The notes beneath the pieces are model-generated. The model was not told where the DNA came from. It did not search any database and saw only the letters and a list, made by a program, of their open reading frames with translations. DNA of 64,000 nucleotides from Stemphylium vesicarium (Eukaryota; Ascomycota; Dothideomycetes; Pleosporales; Pleosporaceae), in NCBI GenBank assembly GCA_004380135.1, contig QXCR01000092.1, positions 62,001-126,000 of the forward strand, written 5' to 3'. The position numbers were made by a program, and so were the translations under genes. Of this stretch, positions 55,807-64,000 are shown one piece after another (positions within the stretch are counted from its first letter, which is position 1; each line of letters begins with the position of its first letter).

Positions 55807-58408
55807 TCAAGCAGGCAACTCCTCCACCTGCCCAAAAATCGGCACATTAATATCAAACTCCTCCTCCTTCGCCGCCACCCTCCCAACAACACAATGCGCC
55901 TTCCTCGCCACCAGCTCACTCATATCCGCAGCATGAACATGCGAGATATGATTCATAAGCGTCTCGACGCCGCCATAAACACCCGTAACCTTGTCTTCAA
56001 GACAGCAAAACACACAGCCAAAGTTATCGTCATTGGCACTAGGATCCGCCGGGCGTTTCTTAACGTGGCTTTTAGCGAGGAAGATCCATCGGTAGCGGAT
56101 GCCTGATTTGGAGAGTTTGATGCGCGGGTCGATGATATCGATGCTTTTGTTTTTCTTGGTGGGGTGCGGTGCTTTGCAGACGTCGCCGGTGAAGGTGCAG
56201 GATTTGCAGACCCAGATTTGCGAGGTGCTGTAGCGGCCGGTCGGGTGCGTGCGGACGCTGAGACCCTTCTTTTGGTCTTCGCGGACGGCCCAGGCGCCTT
56301 TGCAGAAGCCCCAGTAGTCGTTGCCTTTGTCGGGGCGGCCGTCCATCATGCGTTCGCCGCCTATGGGGCCGTTTTCGATGGTATCGATGCGGAAGGGGTT
56401 GAGTCGACGGCTGCCGGGGATAACGCCAATTGGCATTGAGCCACTGCTGTCGGTTGAAGCAATTGACGCGGTTATACTGTGGTGACGCGGTTGAGCCACG
56501 GGGTTCGGAGACACCATGGATGTAGGTGCAGCGTAGGGGGAAACTCCAGGCTGTATCATTGGGTACTCATTTCTATAGCCGTACATGCTGGCTGGTCCCT
56601 GCCCTGTTGAGACTGCTACAGGATACTGTTGTGGCTTTCTGACGTCCACGGGCTCTTCTTCAATCGGGACATATCGCTGGGGTGGCGGGTACTGCGTAGG
56701 CGAAAGTGATTCTCTATGCGGGTAAGCTCCTAGCCAGGACTGAAACGTCGGTGGGCTGGTGCTACGGTGAGTTGTCGGGGCTGAGCTGGTTGCTGAATCC
56801 TTTCTTGAAGAGACTTTTGGTGAAACATTAGGCTGGTTGCGTGCGGGAGCCAATGGTGCAATGGGCGAAGGTGCATATCTGTCTTCCGGCAATGCATGTG
56901 GAGAAAATGGATTAGTCAGGTCACGATAGTTTTCATCATCTTGTTGGTAAGGGTTACTGGATGCTGTTGACAGTGGAGGAACGCGACCATGATCAGAAGG
57001 TGGGGATTGTTGAGATGACGGATGAGGCATCTGGTGATTCGATCCTTGTGAGGAATTAGAACTGTTACGATTGACAGACGGAAGTTTGGACTGGGAGGAG
57101 CTGGTAGCTGAACCTTGTGACCGTCGAGGTTCTGCGGTTTGCGCTTGAGTCTGCAGATAAGGATACGGATTTGGTGCGACGTAGCCTTGATTAGTAAATT
57201 GCTGGCCTTGCGACCCAGACAAGTCTTGACTGGACGCTGGTGGTCTGGAAAAGCTTGCTGTATCTTTGCCAGAATCTGCTCGCGGAGACTGGCTAAGACT
57301 ATACTGGATGTCTCTGTCCGGCTCCAGAGGCGTTCTATTAGGAGCGTTTCGATCTGGAGACGTGCTAAATGCGTGATGTGGCGGAGTGTAGCATTCGCTG
57401 TATCCGGGGCCTTGCCGCGGATTTCTTCCGCTATCTAAGCCAAGGCCTTGATATTGGTCGATCATGCGCTGAAGGTTATTCATAATGTCTTCGCGATGCT
57501 CAGGATGAAGGCCCTCCAGCGCTCTACTGACATCTGGTCTCGCACCATGTGGCTCATACGCCATGTAATTCGTGCTAGGCGTGTCTCTGCTACCGCCTGT
57601 TGGGTGATACCCTATCAAACTATGCCTTGTATCCCAGGGATCGTTTTGCGGTGGAAGATTTGCGACGGATACGGCCCATGCGTCCGATAGCGAGCGAATT
57701 GGTCGGTGGGGGTCTGTAGGCATTGCCGGTACCGTGGCATTAGGATACCATACGTTCCGTGCAATAGGCCGCCTTATGTACATCCTCTGCTTCAACTCGT
57801 CCAATACTACTAGTGTCTCTTTGCGATTCGTAATCGAGGCTTCGTATAGGAATCGCAAATCGAGTACACAGACTTCGCTGGAAGCTGAACGTTAGCTAAG
57901 TCTTATTGTACATCCTGCGCTGTAACCCACTGCGTAGCTGCGTCTTTCAGACTATTGATTATCTCAGCCTGTAATATGAGTGTAATATGCTGAAGACGTT
58001 GTCGGGCAATGTCTACACGTAGTTATTAGCCCTTGGATACTCATTGAGCCTGGAAAGTGCGACAAACCATCACCAATGCGCACAGTCTCGCCAAGCTCTT
58101 TTTGATCCTGCTGATATCGTAGATTGATTTGCTGTTCACCCGCCACTAGGGAAGCTTGCAACTGGTCATTCTCCCACTTTTGGTGAGCCGAGTCTCGGGC
58201 TCTGCGAGAGCGTCGTTCCTTGACCCTTTTGTGGAGTTCTGCTCCAGCATGGAATGCGGAGACCACAGCAGCGACGGCGGCGACAACCTGCATCCGAATC
58301 AGTGACCGCGAGGCGAGGATTCGACGTTTCGTGATGCTCAGTGTGTACTGGAGCACGTGTCCAGATAGACATCGCCCGAGAAGGGAGACTGACCTCGAGA
58401 CCAGACAT
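55807..58408 (-). CDS. Large disordered fungal protein with conserved Cys/His-rich C-terminus
   Basis: Four exons (minus strand): 58408-58394, 58287-58068, 58012-57931 and 57877-55807, giving 795 residues. The N-terminus MSGLEVVAAVAAVVSAFHAG is a hydrophobic helix like those opening HeLo-like and other fungal signalling domains, followed by a basic helix (KRVKERRSRRARD). Residues 180-590 are Pro/Ser/Gln-rich and probably disordered. The C-terminal 200 residues are ordered: DYWGFCKGAWAVREDQKKGL, WVCKSCTFTGDVC, RYRWIFLAKSHV, FGCVFCCLED and LMNHISHVHAADM, with Cys/His spacing that could bind zinc. I know of no function. The 53-bp third intron, with a GCTAAC branch site, was placed to keep frame. 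Confidence 0.78.
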
Positions 58409-60188
58409 TTTGAGCGAATTGCTGGTTGGCCCGTTAAGTTTGCGCTGGACAGGCCTCACTGGCTAGATAGCGGTTCCCGTCCGTCCGGAGGTCATCGATA
58501 GGTAGCCTTGTGGTAGCCTTACCCAGTAGAGGTCGAAAAGGTGGATGTGACTGAATGCGTCCCAATATTTTGAAATGCTCCACTAGGATCCCCAGCTCAA
58601 CTTCTACCGTTCCTGACAGGGCACTCGTCGTGGGCTATGAGTCGTCGCTATCAGCCAGCTCGGTGGGTGCGGGGAAGAGCAGAGGACAACGCGTTAAGCT
58701 GTCGCATGAGAAACCACGGTTCGAACAAAACGAGGAGAATCAAATATCGAGAGAAAGAAGCTGGTAAAATGTCGCAGTACGAGGAGAGGAGATCAACGAG
58801 AAGGACTGGAGAGCGACCCGAACAGTGGGCACTCAGCCTCACTCCCTCGTGCCTAGCCGGATAGCATGCGACCTGTGTATAGATTTGGCTAAGCTTCCAG
58901 CGATCCAGCAGTAGGCGACAGTACTGCTTGACCGAGGTGCAGCGCTCATTGTGTATGGGGCGGCCTCCTCTCCAATGAAGCGAAGCTGTGGCTGTAATCT
59001 AGACGGGCTGTGTTATGCCGCCTAATCCGAAAACAAGTCAACGTCAGTAAGGAAGCTGCGGGATGAACTTGGCTGACGGCTTTCTGCTCAATTATATGCA
59101 GGACTAGTATCGTAATCATGCAGTCGGGCTACCGCCATGTAGGGAGGATGGCTCATTGTGCTGGGGAGGGGTGAAGCCCACAACCCGCCAGGCTGAGCAA
59201 GGAACCGCCGCGCGCCCTGGAGCCTGGTCCCAAGAACACTGGGTACTATGTTACATGCCGTGTGCGCTAACATACGCATGTATTTCCAAGGCTCAGAGGC
59301 GTAAATGTTATGCTTGATGGGCGGTTGTTGAAGCTTGTACAAGTCTGAGCGCGTGCAATGATGCGCTCTGGCGTTGGAGGGGGGAGAGGGGGCAGCTCGC
59401 GAACGATACCTAGGTAGCGGGGCCGTCCCGCCATAGCCTCCCAGCCGGAATTCCAACCATGTGGCCCGACCACGATTCGCAGCGGTCACCGCATTCCGAT
59501 ATTACAATGAACGATACCTAAGACATTTGTCCAGATTTGCCGTTACTCACCGATGCGACACTGCCCCATATACATTGCTACTGTAGCCCTAGAGATCGGG
59601 GCTAGTATCTGGGTGGCCTGAAATTGTAGCTTCGTAAGGCATCGTGTGAAAAGAAATGGAGCTTGTTCTAGTCCATCGATTGCGCGTCCTGCTGTACTGC
59701 ATCGTCACCCAAAGGTTGATTATCGTTGTGCACTTGCGACACGTAATCACTGTTAGTGCCTAATGAAATTCGAGATGATACTGCACAACTGCGCATATAG
59801 CTGTCATTCGACATTTGCGGGCCTTTTTATGGAAGCCCTGCCTATATGTGATGACTTCCCCCTTAATAACCAACTCCCCTTACACACCGTCCAGCAGTAC
59901 GTCTTGGGCTATCCCTTCCCCCACCTATCCACGATATATGCAATGGAAGAAAGTAAGTGGACTTGATGAACCAGACCTTGAACGACCCCCGCTTATGAGA
60001 AACAACGTGCATAAACCTACGAGCACGCGAATTGCATGTGCAACCCAATTTGCAACGAGATTTGACGCCTTGACGCCTTAACCCTAATTGCTAGAAGCGT
60101 AACCCTAGGAATGAAAATGGCATTGACATAAGAAAAAGTGCCGAATGTGAAAATATTGAAAAAGAATTGGCGACACAAAGAAAATCGT
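58409..60188. other. 1.8-kb gene-poor region
   Basis: Between the starts/ends of two minus-strand genes. I see only chance ORFs on both strands. Confidence 0.5.
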
Positions 60189-62325
60189 CTAAGCGTCTTC
60201 AAGTTGCACCCTCTGGCTCTTTCGATTCCTCACCTCCACCATTGTGGGCGTGAGAGTCTGTCTGTCGACAATTCGATCCTCGTTCGGGGTCGTTGCGGTG
60301 CGGACCAAGGCTCTGGGGCTATTGGCTCTACTGACAGACACGCTCCTCGCAACACCGACCATGGCTTTTGGCTTAGACATCTCTTCCCCCTTCTCTCTTC
60401 TCCTAGCCTGTATCTCTGCGCGCTTGTCGCCGAGTCGGCTTGTCGAACTCGGTGGTGTTGACAGACTCTGGAGTCTTTGCAATGGCGATGGGGCATCTAG
60501 AGGCGCGGATGATGGATGCGAGCAGAGGGCGCTCATTTTGGTGACCTTTGGCTGCTTTTGCGAAGGAGAGCGAATAAGCGGTGATACGGGCGTATGCGGA
60601 AGCGGAACAGCAAGAGCTTGACGTCTCGCAGCTCTTACAGACTTCGGGCACATTTCCCACTCTGGTTCCCGATCGTCAAGCTGGATTTTTAGGGGTTTGC
60701 CTTGCCCGGGCGATGTCTGAGCAACCACGATCGTTATAGATTCCGCCTCGGATTCAAAGCTGCGTACTGAGGTCGGTGTCAATGCAGGCTTCAAATATGG
60801 GGAGGCGGTAGGCATGAGCATCGCAGGATCGACACGCTTCTCTGCACGGTCAGAGGTTTCTGCGAAGTCGTGCGAAAAAGGCGATTTGGCGGGTAGAGTC
60901 CTGGTACGCTTCAACTCCTTCTTGCTGCGGCTCATGATGGATCCATCGAGTGGAGAAGGAGCGCGATTTGTGTTCGTAGAAGGGAACAGTGATAGATGTG
61001 GAGAAGACGATGCTGGCGTGGGCGACGTTGCTCTGCGTTGGAGATTGTGGTCTGCAGAACTTTCATCTTTTTTCTCGTCCTGCAGTTTGTTAGTTTGTAT
61101 ATCCACAATGCATATTTCTTGGTGTTACCTTTGCAGAAAGATCTTTCAGCGGCTTCACCTTTTCAGCATTACCCTGGCGGCGCGCTAAGAGTGACGAGCG
61201 GCTCGGGTCCGACTGTAAAAGGTTTCCAAACATAACACTGTACCTCTCCATCGTGATATCAGGGAGAGTAATGTCAAGGAGAGGACCTCCCAACGATGTT
61301 GAAGCCTTCGAGCCCGCAGTCGGTGCGTCACTGCTGTTCTGCGATGCCTTGGCATTTGGCATCGCAGGAGGCTCGTCGGTCATGCTTTGTGTGGGAAGTT
61401 GAGGTGTCGTGAATGAACGCTGCACGGAAATGTCGGGACGACTCGAAGGCGGACTTCCGAGCGTCAAAGAACGGTCTCTGGTCGCTGAAGTTTCTGGCGG
61501 TGATTGGGGTGCCGTAAATTCAGTCGGACTCCATTTCCTCGACGCTCGGATATTGGGCTTGTACGTAGGCGGTGACACTGTGCGTAGCTTTTCCCTCTCT
61601 TTTTCTTCCTTTAAAGGAGCCTGTGGCTCGATAACTTCGTCATCGTGATGACTGTCAGCACGAGGGGCTTCAGCGCGGGGGGGTTCAGTGCGAGCGGCAT
61701 CAGCGCGAGATGCTGCAGTGACAGTCTGTGACAGTTGATAGAATGAAGACTTGTCTGGTTGAGGAGGGGGTGCCGCTTTGCGAAACAGTGACTTCCATCG
61801 GCCGAGTTTAGATTTGGAAGCCTCTGGGCGGCTGGCGAGAGACGGCGAAGAGCCGTTAGAATGGCTAAGAGTGTTCATTGGGGATTCTGCCAGCTTGGTC
61901 GTCGAGTTTGCTGCCGGAAGTGGAGGAGTCCAGTGTGAAGCCGAAGTTGGCGACCCAAGAGCAATACCAATGACCCCCTGCTCTTTTGTGACATCGGCGG
62001 TATAGAGTACAGTCGTCGACGTGGTAGGCGATTGGAAGGAATGGACATGGTCTTGAGAATGGACCGATGGGGCAGGATTTGTTTTCCTGTGGAACATCAA
62101 GGGACGCTCTGTAGGCCCACCCGCCGTGCTCGGTCGTATTGCCATGTCTGGAGCCTGGAGATTTCCTTCCCTTCTCGAATTAAGCGTAGACGCCTTGTAT
62201 TTGTCAAAATCTGTTTGAGGACCCTTTGGAGACGGCATTGAGTTTCCATTTTCTTGATCAATAGCGTCCTTGCGACTGTTCTTCAGAAACCTCAATGACT
62301 TCGATCTCGTGAGCATCCCGGGCAT
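60189..62325 (-). CDS. Conserved disordered fungal protein, unknown function
   Basis: Two exons (minus strand), 62325-61129 and 61079-60189 (49-bp intron), encode 695 residues. It starts MPGMLTRSKSLRFLKNSRKD. Most of the chain is Ser/Pro/Thr/Ala-rich with short basic clusters and looks disordered. The one motif that looks ordered is PLLDITLPDITMERYSVMFG, just before the splice (about residues 355-380). The second exon is rich in SP and TP sites, possible kinase targets, with a predicted helix at about LGDKRAEIQARRREKGEEMS. I chose the ATG at 62325 because the frame upstream begins with a non-ATG codon. No named domain seen. Confidence 0.72.
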
Positions 62326-63554
62326 GTTGGGTTTCAAATTCGTTAGTGGGTATCAGATAGTAAATTGAGGACGAAGGAAGGACGAAGAGATAATGGGCGC
62401 AACGGTAAAGGAATGGACAGCTCCAAGGAGCCAAAAAAGACGAACAGGTAGCGACACAGTCGTTGGAGGTTGAAAGGGAAGGAGAGACGAACAACCGGCG
62501 GGATTTGCGCCAGTATCATTGCCAGCCGGCCCAGGAAACGGACCTGGCGCCTCCACACTTCGTTTGCTGTCATCATACCAGCGGCAATCATAAATCCACT
62601 TTCGCGCGTCTGAGAGAAATTACCACAGGTCGAGAACCCGTTGCGGGACCAGGTTCAGGGTTACAAGCATAACACGGGATTGGCGACTACGATTGGCTGC
62701 ACAGGCATTTGCAAACAGTGGACTCATGACAGGCGACGGGATTACCTCGCGGGCGTCTCGTCACGGGTAACGATGCTGGGGGAGCGCAGGCGGCTGTTCC
62801 TGTGGGCGAGGACCGGTGTGTAAGGAGCACGAGCCCAGTTTCAAGATGACGCTGTGCCGAGCAGCAATTTCACGATCCGCCGCCAAGGGCGTCCTGTCAA
62901 CACCACACTGGCTGGGAGAGATTATCGGTCCGTAACGGCGGCACATGGGCTCTGGTTATTATGAAAACACTGGGCTGAACCCTCGATGATGTGGTACGCA
63001 CGCACGGACAAACTAGCATAGCACCACCGACTGCTGCAGCGCCTGGCCGCTCCGATGCAGCAAGTGCCCGCTGGTACCATCGTCCCAAAATGAAGCCCCA
63101 CAGCAAGGCCGCGACGTTTCGGCATTATCCAAGATTGCGCACGACGTCTCGCCGCCTTCCCGTACATACATAGGCGGGTATAAGCGCGACGAGTGCTTGA
63201 AACAGGCATGAAGTGTTGGTGTCTCAGGCCTTCAGGCGATGATGTGTTGGTGGGTAACCGACCGAGCATGCTAAACACCGTCCTCCTATAGAGGCTTGAC
63301 ATAGGCGGTGCACCGAAGGCGAGTACAAGCTTTTTACCTGCCTGAACCCCACATCTGGCTCAGTATCGTACGTCGGCAGAGGGCGGGTGGGTGCACTCCT
63401 GGTGCGTGTTCTAGTCCAATGTCGTTGTGCGGCAGCTGAATAATTCCTCTCTGCCTTATGATAAAGATTGCGCTAGCTACCCAATGTTTCCATGGCAAAG
63501 TCCCCAATACAGAAGCGCTAAAAATGGGAGTCTTGATAACCTCGCGCTTCATGC
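62326..63554. other. 1.2-kb intergenic region
   Basis: No supported exon. It lies upstream of the disordered-protein gene and downstream of the AAA ATPase gene. Confidence 0.5.
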
Positions 63555-64000
63555 TCAATCCTCCGACAACGACTTGCCCGGCCTCCAGTTTCTGTATCGC
63601 TCAGCCTCCGCCGCGATTGTGTGTGGAACGTGTTGTTGCAATGCCTGCTCGAAATGGTGCATGTGTACTTCGGGTTTGTTTTCTGGGTGCATCGTGTAGT
63701 CGGTAATTGCCATTTCGATAGCGACAGCACACAGACCGCTAATGTCTGCTCCACTACTGCCTTGAGTCTCCTTGGCAACGGTATCCAGATCAACGTCTGG
63801 GGCGAGCGGTCTGTTCCTTGTGTGAATCTCCAGAATCTGCTTCCGCGCTTCTTCTGTCGGGAGACCAATGTGGATGTGCGCATCAAAACGGCCCGTACGA
63901 ATGAGCGCTGAATCGAGGATATCGGGCCTATTGGTCGCGCCGATGATGAATACGTCTTTCAGCGCTTCGATCCCGTCCATCTCGTTGAGCAGGGTTGTGA
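63555..64000 (-). CDS. CDC48-type AAA ATPase (C-terminal part)
   Basis: The last 148 residues of an AAA ATPase; the 5' part lies beyond the window. It reads TTLLNEMDGIE (Walker B follow-on region), VFIIGATNRPDILDSALIRT (sensor 1 Asn and second region of homology), GRFD (arginine finger), then the small helical lid with DTVAKETQGSSGADISGLCA (sensor 2 region) and a tail ending KSLSED. This is the D2-type ATPase end of the CDC48/Afg2 group, proteins that remodel complexes, for example in ribosome maturation or quality control. The exact subfamily cannot be decided from this fragment. Confidence 0.85.
   Translation of the reverse strand, partial: TTLLNEMDGIEALKDVFIIGATNRPDILDSALIRTGRFDAHIHIGLPTEEARKQILEIHTRNRPLAPDVDLDTVAKETQGSSGADISGLCAVAIEMAITDYTMHPENKPEVHMHHFEQALQQHVPHTIAAEAERYRNWRPGKSLSED

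Noticed and set aside
58600..58860. tRNA-like GGTTCGAA at about 58717
   Set aside because: No matching A box or acceptor stem around it.
1..64000. tRNA genes, CRISPR arrays, transposon ORFs
   Set aside because: I looked for B-box-like sequences, regularly spaced repeats and transposase or reverse-transcriptase motifs and found none convincing.

Overview
The window looks like nuclear chromosomal DNA from a filamentous ascomycete. The genes are split by short introns (about 46-115 bp, GT...AG, several with clear CTAAC/CTAAT branch sites), stand as single units on both strands, and include families typical of Pezizomycotina: HET-domain proteins, a HeLo-domain pseudokinase, an nhTMEM16-type scramblase and a DysF peroxin. 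A Dothideomycete (Pleosporales-like) host is my inference from gene content, not a demonstrated placement. I saw no tRNA, rRNA, CRISPR array, transposon ORF or organellar signal.

Layout: 1-727 is the 3' part of a NAPE-hydrolysing phospholipase D gene. 1075-3724 holds TYR1 (prephenate dehydrogenase) and RPS14 (uS11) as a divergent pair. 4006-7701 holds a metallophosphoesterase and, divergently, a HeLo-domain/pseudokinase protein that looks like a fungal MLKL-type cell-death executor. 8066-14371 is housekeeping: profilin, an RNPS1-like SR protein, a CDK11-type kinase and NDUFAF7. 14570-16625 is a decayed HET-domain pseudogene. 17291-26795 holds a TMEM16 scramblase, a Trf4-type poly(A) polymerase, PAM16 and a DysF-domain peroxin. 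26796-29468 is gene-poor and leads to a 25-residue metallothionein (29469-29867) with its own TATA box.

30644-32340 is the mitochondrial GatA homologue (HER2). Next comes an uncharacterised, possibly damaged ORF, then an accessory block (34600-45654): a secreted GH78 rhamnosidase, a secreted CE1 esterase, an MFS transporter, a CocE/S15 hydrolase and a phytanoyl-CoA-type dioxygenase. I read this as a possible locus for using plant-derived rhamnosylated or esterified compounds. 46252-51986 returns to conserved genes: BUD13, the alkyltransferase-like repair protein ATL1, a small acidic conserved protein and an HSL-type alpha/beta hydrolase. 52573-54759 is a second HET-domain gene, intact except for one in-frame stop. 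55807-62325 holds two large, mostly disordered fungal proteins, and the window ends inside a CDC48-type AAA ATPase.

The most interesting items are the HeLo-pseudokinase, the two differently damaged HET genes, the tiny three-exon metallothionein and the GH78/CE1/MFS/CocE/PhyH block with a four-copy ~22-bp repeat upstream of the transporter. Exon borders were placed by hand from splice consensus, reading frame and family continuity; no alignment or transcript data were available.
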